Numbered from the stretch's first letter, positions 29,800 to 40,913 are shown. The stretch is DNA of 64,000 nucleotides from Poteriospumella lacustris (GCA_008000375.1 SMOI01000179.1:1-64000); one strand, 5' to 3'. Notes: generated by a model not told the origin, from the letters alone. Made by a program: numbers and translations.

Positions 29800-30290
29800 T
29801 CCATCAGGCAATCGTCTATCCGACCATCTGTGTGTGTATCCTGCCCACTGGTGGCCTTCGTCATCGATCCTGGAACTGTGACAACTACCACAGTTTTCTT
29901 TCTTTTCGGACGGCTCACTATTTCATTTCGTTTCTGATGCTCGATGCATGATATTTCTCTGGCAGTATTTGTTGATATCACTGTTTCTATTTGAATCGAT
30001 TGTGTGGAGGGGGTGGCTGCTCCAATACCATTGAACAGCAGGAGCTGCAAGTCTGGTGACAGAAATGACCTCATCTTCCATTGTGAACCTGATCCACCGC
30101 CCCAAAAGGATGAAGATACAGACATGAAACATGAAAACAGCAACGTCCCTCGATATAACGTCCCTCGAAATAGCTGAAGGTCAAGGCGTTTCGCAAATCA
30201 GCAGTGGCCAACTGCTCCATACACAACGCATTGTCAACAGTGTCCCACAAGTAAGTTGTATATACAGTGCAACAAGGGCTTAAATCGACG
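29800..30290 (+). repeat. R1 block, copy 2, with small conserved ORF
   Basis: Plus-strand copy of the R1 block. The 15-bp tandem is reduced to about two units (30150-30175). The small frame 30131-30283 begins MKTATSLDITSLEIAEGQG, stays open through the unit loss because the unit is a multiple of three, and ends earlier than in the copies at 14318 and 44248. The block belongs to the segment unique to the right arm. Confidence 0.6.
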
Positions 30291-30369
30291 TGTCAAACTT
30301 ATGTGAGCCCTTCTACTACCTGGGGTATTTGACTTTATGGACATCTATGCGAGCGAGCCTTCTAAGCGT

Positions 30370-30761
30370 GCAGCGACGCAGAGCCTTATATGATATTATA
30401 TAGGACCCTGGGGCTTCGCAAAGCGTCGGACGGACGCGTCGATCAGAACGTCAGATGATACTTAGCCCATGGCGCAATAGTGTATTGACATGAGTAATCG
30501 TCGGTACACACCAGCATCAACCTCGTTCGCTGGCATCAGATACAGCCAGCAGACCTAAGAATACGCCACATCCAACGCAACATATACTTATGTATCACAA
30601 GAAGCATTCCAATTCCCAGCGAATAAAAGTCATCATTAAACACAACTCTGACACAGTCCTTTATCACCCCCTCTTTGACATGTTCGTCACGCAGGGCCAC
30701 CGCAATGGACGTGACTTAAATCAAAATCGGAACTTAACAAAATAACACCTGCTACCAAACC
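30370..30761 (-). pseudogene. Decayed C-terminal domain of a type II gene (mirror copy)
   Basis: Nearly identical in inverse to 16966-17360, with the same stops and indels separating ALRDEHVKEGVIKDC from the LGxxDASDVL-like remains. It lies directly downstream of the gene ending at 30762. Confidence 0.78.
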
Positions 30762-32471
30762 TTACAAAATCGCACCTTCGTCCACATTCCATGTTGATAA
30801 CGACTGGTTGAACGACGACGCTCCACTGAACATGGCCCCCATTTTTGTGACGTGACCAACATCCCATGTCGATAACGGCTGGTTGAACGAGGAAGCATCC
30901 ATGAACATGCTTCGCATGTCCGTGACTTGCCCCACATTCCATGCCGCCAACGGCTGATTGAATGATGTCGCAGCTCGAAACAACTCCCACATGATCGTGA
31001 CTCGGCTCACATTCCATGTCGACAACGGCTGATTGAACGACGAAGCTCCCCAAAACATGCCACCCATGTCTGTGACTTGGCCAACATTCCATGTCGACAA
31101 CGGCTGGTTAAACGATGACGCTCCCCAAAACATTCTCCACATGTTTGTGACTTGACCCACATCCCATGTCGACAACGGCTGGTTGAACAACGATGCTCCC
31201 CAAAACATGCACCCCATATTTGTGACTTGACTCACGTCCCACATCGACAACGGCTGATTGAACGCGGACGCTCCGCTAAACATGCTGAACATAGTTGTGA
31301 CTTGGCCTACATCCCACGTCAACAACGGCTGGTTGAACGACGACGCTCCTTCAAACATGCTCCACATGTTTGTGACTTGGCCGACATTCCACGTCGACAA
31401 AGGCTGGTTAAACGAGGACGCTCGATTAAACATGGCTCCCATGTCTAAAACTTGGCCCACATCCCATGACGACAACGGCTGGTTGAATGATGAAGCTCCA
31501 TCGAACATGCCTTGCATAGTTGTGACTTGGTCCACCTTCCACGTTGACAACGGCTGATTGAACGACGAAGCTTCACAAAACATGCAAACCATGTTTGTGA
31601 CTCGGCCCACATCCCACGTTGACAACGGTTGGTTGAACGACAATGCTTCATTGAACAGGTCAACCATGTCTGTGACGTGACCCACATCCCAATCGGACAA
31701 CGGCTGGTTAAACGCCGACGCTCCATTAAACATGCCTTGCATATCTGTGACTTGGCCAACATCCCAGGATGACAACGGCTGGTTGAATGACGAAGCTCCA
31801 TTAAACATGCCACCCATGGATGTCACTTGGTCCACCTTCCACGTCAAGAGCGGCTGGTTGAACGACGAAGCTTCACAAAACATGCAAACCATGTTTGTGA
31901 CTTGACCCACATTCCATGTTGATAACGGCTGATTGAACGACGACGCTCCCTTAAACATGAAAACCATGTGCGTGACTTGGTCGACATTCCATGTCGACAA
32001 CGGCTGGTTGAACGACGACGCTTCACAGAACATGCTTGTCATGTCTGTGACTTGGCCGACATCCCATGTCGACAACGGTTGATTGAATGACGACGATTCT
32101 TCAAACATTCCCTGCATGGTTGTGACTTGGCCCACATTCCATGTCGACAATGGCTGGTTGAACGACAATGCTCCATTGAACATGCTCCTCATGTTTGTGA
32201 CTTGGCCCACATTCCATGTCCGCAACGGCTGGTTGAACGATGATGCTCCCATAAACATTCCCCACATGTTTGTGACTTGGCCCACATCCCACTGTGAAAT
32301 ATCCTCGTTGAAGTCTTTTAGCCCGAAAAAGAGTCGATTCATATTGGTCACCGAACTTGTGTCCCATGTGCTGATGTGGCCAAATCGTTGTTCTGCTTCA
32401 GGTTGGTTGTTGCACCAAAGACGCACAGCATTGTGGATATCCGTATCAGTGTGGATGTGTTTGGTTGTCAT
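30762..32471 (-). CDS. Single-module DUF285 repeat protein (type II), 569 aa
   Basis: ATG 32471 (MTTKHIHTDTDIHNAV). Inverted counterpart of 15181-16965 with exactly one 25-residue repeat fewer: the unit with the VDQITHMVCMF wording is absent. The C-terminal half is identical to the left copy, the N-terminal repeats nearly so. A middle stretch (DQVTSMGGMF, SDWDVGHVTDMVDLF) differs at many positions, which points to patchy conversion or exchange with another family member. It ends at the same STWNVDEGAIL and has the same decayed domain downstream. Confidence 0.88.
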   Translation of the reverse strand: MTTKHIHTDTDIHNAVRLWCNNQPEAEQRFGHISTWDTSSVTNMNRLFFGLKDFNEDISQWDVGQVTNMWGMFMGASSFNQPLRTWNVGQVTNMRSMFNGALSFNQPLSTWNVGQVTTMQGMFEESSSFNQPLSTWDVGQVTDMTSMFCEASSFNQPLSTWNVDQVTHMVFMFKGASSFNQPLSTWNVGQVTNMVCMFCEASSFNQPLLTWKVDQVTSMGGMFNGASSFNQPLSSWDVGQVTDMQGMFNGASAFNQPLSDWDVGHVTDMVDLFNEALSFNQPLSTWDVGRVTNMVCMFCEASSFNQPLSTWKVDQVTTMQGMFDGASSFNQPLSSWDVGQVLDMGAMFNRASSFNQPLSTWNVGQVTNMWSMFEGASSFNQPLLTWDVGQVTTMFSMFSGASAFNQPLSMWDVSQVTNMGCMFWGASLFNQPLSTWDVGQVTNMWRMFWGASSFNQPLSTWNVGQVTDMGGMFWGASSFNQPLSTWNVSRVTIMWELFRAATSFNQPLAAWNVGQVTDMRSMFMDASSFNQPLSTWDVGHVTKMGAMFSGASSFNQSLSTWNVDEGAIL

Positions 32472-32749
32472 CTTCAAGAGGTCCTGAAAAAGTGATGTGA
32501 AAACGAACGCGATAACCTGAACCAACTCTATCGACGAGTCCGAAATCAGTGCTCAGGAGATTTGTACACAATGGATCATTATTCGAGGCTGTACTTACAT
32601 TGAAAAAGACTATTTATGTACTAACGAGGAGTCAGTCACCAAGTCAAGAGCTTGAAAGAATTTCTCGTCAGAACGCAATGTCCTCGTGATGGACCACACC
32701 GTAGGTAAAGATACACCAATCATTTGACGGGCACTATCCCATCAACGAT
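32472..32749. other. 5' flank of the gene starting at 32471
   Basis: Inverse of 14830-15180; no gene seen. Confidence 0.5.
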
Positions 32750-33270
32750 TGGAAATTGGTAGCTATTGACCGCGAAATGCTACATATGAAACGAAGACTG
32801 TCGTTTATCTCCGTGAGCACCCCACTAAAGTTGTCTGGTTACCTTCCATCATCGATCGTGAAGTTAGACGCCCTTGTGCTCAGCTCTATTCACTATTCCG
32901 TTACGCTGCTGTCGCTCCATGCATATCAATTCTCCAGTTGAATGTCATAATCCGCGGGCAACCGAATCGATTGTATTCGAATCATCTGGTGACAGAAATG
33001 ACCTCATCTTCCATTGTGAACCTGATCCACCGCGAGAAGGGTTCAGTGTGTGGCAAAAGAATGGAGATAAAGACATGAAACATGAAAACAGCAATGTCCC
33101 TCGATACAACGTCCCTCGATACGACGTCCCTCGAGAAAGTCGAAGGTCAAGGCGTTTCGCAAATCAGCAGTGGCCAACTGCTCCATGTACCGTCAACAGT
33201 GTCCTGCAAGTAAGTTGTATGCACAGTGTGACCATTGCTGGAGTTGATCGACACGTCAAACGTTAGCGAG
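32750..33270 (+). repeat. R1 block, copy 3
   Basis: Inverse of 14310-14801. Three units of the 15-bp tandem lie at about 33095-33132. The small frame starts at ATG 33082 (MKTAMSLDTTSLDTTSLEK) but shifts after LLHV, so it is broken relative to copies 1 and 4. Confidence 0.65.
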
Positions 33271-33329
33271 TTTTCCTCTTACTAGCTGGGATATGGCGAT
33301 CGGCGATGCACACGAAGCTCAAAGCGACG

Positions 33330-34227
33330 TCATGCACAAATGGCCGACGCAGAGTAACAAATTGCATTTATGATGGCAAGGCACGATTCCTCGGCCAGCA
33401 GTATAGGCTCCGATTCACAGTGAAACACTTCCACTGAGCTCACCAATAAGATACCTGGTCCAATTTCGCAGTCACCGATCGCTCGGTGGAACGGGTCCCA
33501 CCAGCGAACATGTCGATGCATCGTTCGTACATTGCCGACATGCCATGAAGACACGTCTGCGTTGACGTTGGTTCGGTAACGAAACAGGCGATCCATGTCC
33601 GTCACGTGGCTCAATCCCATTTGTTTACATCAATCCAAAACGGTGTACACGAGTTGGTTGTTGTGTAGCCAGGCATACGCGGCACTCGCCATGGCACTAT
33701 CGGTCGAGGGTTCCCCATAACCTCTGTCGTAAGTCTTGACCGATATCAAGTGACAGGCACCATATACAGCTCACCATGTCGTCAATGATAAGCGAAATCA
33801 ACCACGTGGCCAATGTCTGGTTGAACGAGGATGCTGTTCGCGAACTGCAAAGGTCCTTGGCGTCCCACGCGATACGGCACACTTCTTCACACTTCTGTGT
33901 ACCGGCTGGTTGAACGAGGATCTTCACCATAAACAGAGATGGATGACAGGTTGGTCACATGGCGTACACCCCCATTCACTGATTGACTCATGGAACAGAT
34001 CCAGCCATATATGTCACACGACTTACCCCCCCCCCGTCTTCAATGGACACATAGATGGTGAGTGCAAAATGGCGATCGGTGGTACACACACCAGGCTGAT
34101 ACCGCTTTATGGATCGTGATATCGGTTGGTCGAAGAAGCGGGTGCTCATTGGCCATGCTTTTCTTCTGTTAACACCACGTTTTCTTGCGCATTTGCCACA
34201 AGTTCCTTGACCCCTGCGAACAAACAC
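33330..34227 (-). pseudogene. Decayed DUF285 head and repeat fragments
   Basis: Minus strand. 33620-33400 reads LSHVTDMDRLFRYRTNVN, SSWHVGNVRTMH, then a frame change and FHRAIGDCE, a degraded second-module start. 33930-33700 holds SFNQTLATW-type and GTLDR remnants. 34227-34000 holds a degraded first head (TDRHFALTIYVSIED, GVSRVTYMAG). A nearly parallel series occupies 44429-45290. A CCCCCCCC run is at 34027. Confidence 0.62.
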
Positions 34228-35982
34228 CTAATACATCTCTGCTGCACTTGCAACCAACTCCGCATCCCACATCAACAACGACCCTTTGAACCCGGACCCT
34301 CGCACTATTCCCCGACACGTCACCACTCGCGATACATCCCACTCGGACAACGACTGGTTGAACGACACTGCCTCATTAAACATACCGTCCATCGCTCTCA
34401 CCTGCGACACGTCCCACTCGGACAGCGACTGATTGAACGATACTGCCTTCCGAAACATATCGCTCATGTTCCATACCCGTCCCACCGACCAACCCGACAC
34501 ATCCTGGTCAAATGACACTGCTCCTCTGAACATACCCCGCATATCCACAACCGACGACACATCCCAGTTACCCACCGGCTGATTGAACACTTTACAACCA
34601 GAGAACATAATGCTCATGTCTTCGACACGCCCCACCGACCAGTTGCCAATCGCCTGGTTGAACACCACGCAGCCAACGAACATCCGTCGCATACAGCGAA
34701 CATTGGACACATCCCAACGGTCGAGTGGCTGATTGAACACTTTACAGCCATCGAACGTACTTCTCATCGACGTCACGTTGCTCACATTCCATCGAGATAG
34801 GTCTTCGTTGAAGTCGTTCATAAAGTAATTGAACAGTCGATCCATATTCGTGACCTGTCTCACATCCCAGTGTTCGATCAACCCGAATCGCGCACAGGCT
34901 TTACTTTGGAGTCTTTTGCTGCACCATTGATCAGTTGCCTCATGAATGGTACTGTCGGTGAGCGGCTGCCACAACATGTGTCGTATCTCTCGACAAAGAT
35001 CAAGCGGCAAGCGATCGTACAGATGGGGTATTAATATGGACAACGGTACTTCACACCACTTGGCGTTATTGATGTCGGCGTTCAGTGACGCTGGGCCTTG
35101 CATCACAGTGCAAACAGTAACCGATGCCCTGGGAGTCACATCGCCAACGATGAATGGCATGTTCGCTACCGACGATATGACCAACGGCTGATTGAATGAT
35201 GATGCCTTATAAAACATACGTGACACGTTCATCACCTGCGAAAAATCCCAGTTTTTCAACGGCTGATTGAATGACGATGCCCGATAGAACATACTTGACA
35301 TGTTTGACACTTGCGACACATTCCAGTTGTCCAACGGCTGATTGAATGACGATGCGTCATCAAACATACCGGACATGTTTGTCACTTGCGATACATCCCA
35401 GTTGTGCAGCGGCCGATTGAATGATGAGGCAGTATCAAACATGTGTGACATGTTTGTCACTTGCGATACATTCCAGTTGTCTAACGGCTGATTGAATGAC
35501 CATGCACCATAAAACATAGATGACATATCCGTCACTTGCGATACATTCCAGTTGTCCAGCGGCTGATTGAACGACGATGTACCACAAAGCATAAACTTCA
35601 TGTGGATTACTCGCGATACATTCCAGTTGCCTAATGGCTGATTGAATGTGTGTGTGCGTTTGAACGTATACGACATGTCCGTCACTTGTGATACATTCCA
35701 GTTGTTCAACGGCTGATTGAAATATTCTGCACGATAAAACATAAATGACATATCTGTCACATGGCTAACATTCCATCGACTGATGTCGTCGTTGAACTCC
35801 TCTCGCCCTTCAAACAGTTGCGACATATTCGTCACGTGGCTTACATCCCAGTCTTCGATTGGACCATAGACAGCAAGAGCTTGCTGACGGTCGATAAACC
35901 ACAACGCCACTGCTCCGTGAATCGTGGCATCAGTGAGTTGGGGGTAAGGCTCTGCATCAGCATTGATCGCGAGATCAGACAT
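34228..35982 (-). CDS. Two-module DUF285/BspA-like repeat protein (type I), 584 aa
   Basis: ATG 35982 (MSDLAINADAEPYP). Head 1 (LTDATIHGAVALWF, with the usual WC cysteine replaced by F) is followed by about ten repeats, the last cut to FNQPLVISSVANM. The linker VGDVTPRASVTVCTV is shared with 11481-13475 and 45348-47348. Head 2 (KWCEVPLSILIPHL, ARFGLIEHWDV) is followed by seven repeats and the tail (TCRGIVRGSGF, SLLMWDAELV, SAAEMY). The tandem-repeat relative at 45348-47348 lies about 11.1 kb away in the same orientation. Confidence 0.88.
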   Translation of the reverse strand: MSDLAINADAEPYPQLTDATIHGAVALWFIDRQQALAVYGPIEDWDVSHVTNMSQLFEGREEFNDDISRWNVSHVTDMSFMFYRAEYFNQPLNNWNVSQVTDMSYTFKRTHTFNQPLGNWNVSRVIHMKFMLCGTSSFNQPLDNWNVSQVTDMSSMFYGAWSFNQPLDNWNVSQVTNMSHMFDTASSFNRPLHNWDVSQVTNMSGMFDDASSFNQPLDNWNVSQVSNMSSMFYRASSFNQPLKNWDFSQVMNVSRMFYKASSFNQPLVISSVANMPFIVGDVTPRASVTVCTVMQGPASLNADINNAKWCEVPLSILIPHLYDRLPLDLCREIRHMLWQPLTDSTIHEATDQWCSKRLQSKACARFGLIEHWDVRQVTNMDRLFNYFMNDFNEDLSRWNVSNVTSMRSTFDGCKVFNQPLDRWDVSNVRCMRRMFVGCVVFNQAIGNWSVGRVEDMSIMFSGCKVFNQPVGNWDVSSVVDMRGMFRGAVSFDQDVSGWSVGRVWNMSDMFRKAVSFNQSLSEWDVSQVRAMDGMFNEAVSFNQSLSEWDVSRVVTCRGIVRGSGFKGSLLMWDAELVASAAEMY

Positions 35983-36289
35983 CTTCTTGTTTCGTTTTGA
36001 GTGTGCGTGTGTGCGTGCGTGTGTTGTGTGAGGAAATCTATTGATGCGGATGGTATACTGGTATACGAAGAGAGCTATGGTTTGTTGGTTGGGAGAAGTG
36101 GTCCTCAGACGCAGCGAACAAAAATAACCACGAGCTTGCTGTTTTTGCTGCGGAAACGAAACTCAACGCCATACATGCATATTTACGTCGTCGTACATGT
36201 TGTCCCGCCGATGAGCAGATCGAGGGGTGTTGCCTATGCAAGATCTTTCGTTTGCGTTCAATCAGTTAGAGACTAAGTTGTAATAACGA
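35983..36289. other. 5' flank of the gene starting at 35982
   Basis: GT-rich run (GTGTGCGTGTGTGCGTGCGTG) directly upstream of the start codon, read as CA-rich leader on the coding strand. It matches 47349-47640. No gene seen. Confidence 0.55.
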
Positions 36290-36420
36290 ACAGTGGCAGG
36301 ATTGATGTCTCTTTGTGAAATAAACACGTACAAAAGCAATATTGTTTTGAGGGAGCCCTTGCTCAATTTTGGAAGCGCCCGATAAATCACCACCACCTAC
36401 GCAATGGAGTCACGTTTATG
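36290..36420. repeat. R2 block, copy 3 (inverted)
   Basis: Carries GATGTCTCTTTGTGAAATAAAC, GGGAGCCCTTGCTCA and CGCCCGATAAATCACC, the reverse of copies 1 and 2. Confidence 0.7.
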
Positions 36421-36886
36421 CAGTCTGAACTAATATCCATGGACGACGTTCGGTTCACTTCATCGATGGGAAGGAGAGATGGAAGCATCAGACAGTGTGA
36501 CGTGAACAGCCTCTTCCGTGACGGGCATTGGTTGGGAAGGGGAGTGGGAGGGGGTTAGTCTTCTCCTTCACCTTGTGAGGCGGAATCGACTCATGTGGTC
36601 GTGTAGAGGAGGATCTCTGTCGCTTGACTCGCTCTGTATGGTCTTCGGAGACATTGCCAACATCGACTGGACAGCGACTCGTTCAACCGCCACTATTCGA
36701 ATGGAAACCGTTGGTCACAGATGAAGTCCCACGCGATACAGACGACGTCTCAAAGGGTTGACTGAGCGACGAAGCCCCACGTACCTATTTACCGGCCAGT
36801 TGAACGAGGATCTCCACCATCAACATGACACATTGGTCACATGACAAGATCTGCTTCGCAACAGACTGACACACTCGATCAGAAGA
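36421..36886 (-). pseudogene. Decayed DUF285 remnant
   Basis: Inverse equivalent of 8400-8760 and 4300-4800, recognisable by GACTGGACAGCGACTCGTTC, AAGTCCCACGCGATAC and GTTGAACGAGGATCTCCACC. No open frame of family size. Confidence 0.58.
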
Positions 36887-38773
36887 TCACATGTCAAAGA
36901 AGATCACCAAGTGGTCGACAAATTCCTCTGCTGCACTCGTAATCAACTCCACATTCCACATCAACAACGACCCACTGAAGCCTGACTCTCGCACTATACC
37001 TCTACACGTCCTCAACGCCCCCACATCCCAATCGGACAGCGACTGGTCGAACGACCTCGCCCCATACCACATAGCGCTCATGTTTCGCACACGACCCACT
37101 GACCAACCAGACACATCCTGGTTGAACGACACCGCTGCACAGAACATGTACCGCATATCCACCACTGACGAGACATCCCAATTACCCACCGGCTGATTGA
37201 ACTCCGAACATCCCAAGAACATCTCGCTCATATCCTCGACACACCCCACCGACCAGTCACCAATCGCCTGGTTAAACACGGAACATCCACCGAACATCTG
37301 TCGCATACATCGCACATTGGAGACGTCCCAACGGCCAAGTGGCTGATTGAAACTATGACAGCCTGCGAACATCTCCCGCATCGATCGCACGTTGCTCACG
37401 TCCCATCGAGACAGGTCTTCGCTGAAATCTTTCTCTTCATAGAACAGTCGATCCATGTTCGTCACCTGACTCACGTCCCAGTGTTCGATCAACCCGAATC
37501 GCTCACAGGCTTCTCGTTGGGTATCATCCGAGCACCAGTCACGAGCTGCCTCATGAATGGTGCTGTCGGTGAGCGGTTGCCACAACATGTGCCGTATCTC
37601 GCGGCAGAGATCGAGAGGCAAGCAGTCGTACAGATGGGGAAGTAATAGGGACAACGGAACCTCAAACCAGTCGACAGTATTCATGTCGGCCTTGTGCGGT
37701 CCAGGATACGACATCGGCGTGGATACCGTAGAGCTTGGCGATGGCAGCGACAAAATAGTAGAAGTGTCATCGGGGACCACACATTCCGAACCCTCAGTCG
37801 GACTACGAGATCTAGGTCTCGTAACAGCATTATTAAGGGGAGATGCTCTCATGGCTCGCCATCTACTAAGAACTGTCAACGACTGTGGCGCCGACGACGT
37901 ATCAAACATATGTGACATGTCCAACACGCTTGAAACATTCCAGTTGTCCAACGATTGATTGAATGACGATGCACTATCAAACATATGTGACATGTTTGTC
38001 ACTTGCGATACATTCCAGTTGCCCAACGGCTGGTTGAATAGCAATGCTCTACCAAACATAGCCCACATGTTTGTCACTTGCGATACATCCCAGTTGTTCA
38101 ACGGCTGATTGAATGACGCTGTACCATAGAACATACCGGACATGTTCGTCACCTTCGATACATTCCAGTCGTTCAACAGCTGACTGAAAGACGATGCACC
38201 AGAAAACATATGATACATGTTTGTCACTTGCGATACATCCCAGTTGTCCAATGACTGATTGAATAATGACGCTCTAGCAAACATAGACGACATGTTTGTC
38301 ACCCGTGATACATCCCAGTTGTTTAATGGCTGATTGAATGACAAAGCCATTAAAAACATAAGTGACATGTCCATCACTCCCGAAACATCCCAGTTGTCCA
38401 ATGGCTGATTGAATGACTGTGCATCAAAAAACATTTTTGACATGTCCGTCACTCCCGAAACAACCCAGTTGTTTAATGGCTGATTAAATGACGATGTACC
38501 ATAAAACATACCGGACATGTTCGTCACGTGGCTCACATCCCATCGACTAATGTCGTCGTTGAACTTCCTTTGCCATTCAAACAAATGTGACATGTTATTC
38601 ACACCACTGACATCCCAGTCTTCGATTCGACCATAAACCGCAAGAGCTTGCTGACGGTCAATACACCAGATCGCTACCGCTCCGTGGATCGTGGCATCAG
38701 TGAGTTGGGGGTAAGGCTCTGCATTAGCATTGATCGTTGAAACAGAAGATGGAGCAGAAGCGAGATCAGACAT
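36887..38773 (-). CDS. Two-module DUF285/BspA-like repeat protein (type I), 628 aa
   Basis: ATG 38773 (MSDLASAPSSVSTI). Head 1 (LTDATIHGAVAIWC, YGRIEDWDV) and about eleven repeats are followed by a serine-rich linker (SRWRAMRASPLNN, TRPRSRSPTEGSE). Head 2 (DWFEVPLSLLLPHL, ERFGLIEHWDV), about six repeats and a tail ending FVDHLVIFFDM follow. The final MFHGAVSFNQ repeat present in most relatives is missing: SDWDVGALRTCRG follows directly after the AMWYGARSF repeat. The direct-repeat relative is 48303-50336, whose end (FVDPLMIFFDT) is almost the same. Confidence 0.88.
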   Translation of the reverse strand: MSDLASAPSSVSTINANAEPYPQLTDATIHGAVAIWCIDRQQALAVYGRIEDWDVSGVNNMSHLFEWQRKFNDDISRWDVSHVTNMSGMFYGTSSFNQPLNNWVVSGVTDMSKMFFDAQSFNQPLDNWDVSGVMDMSLMFLMALSFNQPLNNWDVSRVTNMSSMFARASLFNQSLDNWDVSQVTNMYHMFSGASSFSQLLNDWNVSKVTNMSGMFYGTASFNQPLNNWDVSQVTNMWAMFGRALLFNQPLGNWNVSQVTNMSHMFDSASSFNQSLDNWNVSSVLDMSHMFDTSSAPQSLTVLSRWRAMRASPLNNAVTRPRSRSPTEGSECVVPDDTSTILSLPSPSSTVSTPMSYPGPHKADMNTVDWFEVPLSLLLPHLYDCLPLDLCREIRHMLWQPLTDSTIHEAARDWCSDDTQREACERFGLIEHWDVSQVTNMDRLFYEEKDFSEDLSRWDVSNVRSMREMFAGCHSFNQPLGRWDVSNVRCMRQMFGGCSVFNQAIGDWSVGCVEDMSEMFLGCSEFNQPVGNWDVSSVVDMRYMFCAAVSFNQDVSGWSVGRVRNMSAMWYGARSFDQSLSDWDVGALRTCRGIVRESGFSGSLLMWNVELITSAAEEFVDHLVIFFDM

Positions 38774-39169
38774 CTTCTTGTGTTGTTCTGATATTGTGGG
38801 GTGTGTCTACAGGAAGTGGAATACCTCTCGATGTGATCAACTCTGAAAAAAGTGAAGAAGAAGGCTACTATGCCTTGGAAGTGGTCCTCTGATGCAGCAA
38901 ACCCTGGAAACGCTGCTAGTCACTATCCTTGGTCTTCCATATTCTCACTTTCTTCTACCTCTTCATGCGTGAAATAGACACCCGAAGGCTGTTATTAATT
39001 TGCCGCATTTTGGTGAAAAACATGACCGAAAAGTGAACTGGATCTAAAGTTAGAGTTAGAAAGATATCAACAGTGTAAAGTTGACGTCATTGGTTGGAAA
39101 GCGACACACTGCGCTGTACATGTGCATATGTACTGTACAGTAGTAGGCTGGAAGTACCAGTGACAACAA
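38774..39169. other. 5' flank of the gene starting at 38773
   Basis: No gene. It holds the CTCGATGTGATCAACTC element shared in inverse with 11420-11450. Confidence 0.5.
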
Positions 39170-39340
39170 CAATAAACACTCTTATCTTTCGCTTGTATCC
39201 AATCAGTTAGAAACTAAATTAATGAAGAACGGAGAGACAAGAGTGATGTCTATTTGTGAAAGTACTAAGGAAACAAGCACTAACGTATGGAGGGAGCACT
39301 TGCTCATTTTGGTTGGAAGCGCTGGAGGCCGCCCGATAAA
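39170..39340. repeat. R2 block, copy 4 (inverted)
   Basis: Carries CAATCAGTTAGAAACTAAATT, GATGTCTATTTGTGAAAG and GGAGGGAGCACTTGCTC, diverged from copy 3 but like copy 6 at 50740-50900. Confidence 0.62.
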
Positions 39341-39783
39341 TCAGTAAAGGTCATTGTTGTCCCGCGCCATACGGCCCACGCCTCCAAGGGTGGATTGAAC
39401 GACGAAGCGCCACGTACCTGCCAGCTAGTTGAACGAGGATCTCCACCATCATCAAAGATGGATGACACGTTGGTCACATGGCGTATGCCTCGTGGAAATG
39501 CTGGTGATCTCGAACCACTCCAGCCATGTTTGTCACGTGAATCACACCCCGGTCTTCGATGGAGCCAGAGATGGAAAGTGCTGAATGGTGAGATCAGAGA
39601 TCGTCATCGAGAAGCGATGCGGTCTTTTGAGGCATGACAAGATCTGTCTCGCTATTCGCTGAGGCACTCGATCAGATCACATCATTCCAATCACTCGCGT
39701 TCCTATTCATTTCTCCACAAGATTATTACAAGGTCGAAAAACCTCTCCACTGCACTCGTAACCAACTCCACATCCCACGTCAA
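39341..39783 (-). pseudogene. Decayed DUF285 remnant
   Basis: Inverse equivalent of 4130-4450 (GAGAAGCGATGCGGTCTTT, GTCTTCGATGGAGCC, CTCCAAGGGTGGATTGAACG). The inner part (39700-39783) is the former 3' end of the gene at 39784, still reading LTWDVELVTSAVE-like sequence beyond its stop. Confidence 0.58.
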
Positions 39784-40766
39784 TCACGACCCATTAAACC
39801 CTGACCCTCGCACTATTCCGCTACACGTCCTCAACGCCCGCCCATCCCACTCGGACAGCGACTGGTTGAACGACACTGCTCGATTAAACATACCGTCCAT
39901 GGTCACCACACGCAATACGTCCCAATCAGACAGCGACTGATCGAACGACGACGCTCTACACGAATTGGTGACTCGGCCAACATTCCATGTCGACAACGGC
40001 TGGCTGAACGACGATGCCTACTCAAACATGTCACCCATGTTTGTGACTTGGCTTACCTCTCCCATTCCGCCAACGGCTGGTTGTACGACGACGCTGCATA
40101 AAACATGTTCCCCATGTCTGTGACTTGGCTCACATTCCATGTCGACAATGGCTGGTTGAACGACGACGCTCCCATAAACATGCCACTCAAGTCTGTGACT
40201 TGGCCCACATCCCATGTCGACAACGGCTGGTTGAACGACGACGCCGCATAAAACATGGCCATCATGTTTGTGACTTGGCCCACATTCCATGTCGACAACG
40301 GCTGGTTGAACGACGACGCTTCTTTAAACATGGCCATCATGTTTGTGACTTGGCCCACATCCCATGTCGACAATTGCTGGTTGAATGTTTTCGCTCCCTC
40401 AAACATGCCACCCATGTCTGTGACTTGGCTCACATTCCATTGCGAAATATCCTCGTTAAAGTTCCTTTCCCGAAAAAATAGGTTATTCATGTTCGTGACG
40501 TGGCTCACGTCCCAGTGTTCGATCAACCCGAATCGCTCACAGGCGTTTCGATGGAAATTATCGGAGCACCATTGACGAGCTGCCTCATGAATCGTACTAT
40601 CGGTGAGCGGCTGCCAAAGCATGTGTCGTATCTCGCGACAGAGATCGAGAGGCAAGCGATCGTACAGATGGGGAAGTAACAGGGACAACGGAACCTCAAA
40701 CCAGTCGACATTGTTGATGGCTAAATCATGCGTGGTGGAGGAAGCTGAGGCGAGCGAAGAAGCCAT
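39784..40766 (-). CDS. Mosaic DUF285 repeat protein, one intron, shortened 3' end
   Basis: Mirror of 3072-4093. Exons 40766-40057 and 39955-39784 give 293 aa. ATG 40766 follows CACCATCAA. The second-type head (DWFEVPLSLLLPHL, ERFGLIEHWDV) runs into type II-like repeats (LSTWDVGQVTNM). The intron donor is AG|GTAAGC and the acceptor GTGTAG. The protein stops at GFNGS, where the left copy continues WLTWDVELV: TGG has become TGA, removing about 13 residues of the conserved tail. Whether the shortened form works is unknown. Confidence 0.62.
39956..40056 (-). other. Predicted 101-bp intron (mirror copy)
   Basis: Donor GTAAGC, acceptor AATTCGTGTAG. Same length and position as 3782-3882, with a stronger donor. 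Confidence 0.6.
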
Positions 40767-40911
40767 TTGATGGTGGTGAGTGTTCAAACTTCGATGCTAA
40801 GGGAGATATAAAGGGTTGACGTTGTGTAAGAAGACTGACTTTTAGACTCTTTGTGCTTACCAAATAGACGGGATAATAAAAAGGATCTTCTTCTCCCAAA
40901 ATACGGTCGAC

Positions 40912-40913
<2 letters not shown>

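Noticed and set aside
37557-37958. Minor frames opposite the second heads (for example 37557-37958 on plus)
   Set aside because: They recur opposite each head 2 as shadows of its conserved sequence and change frame between paralogues.
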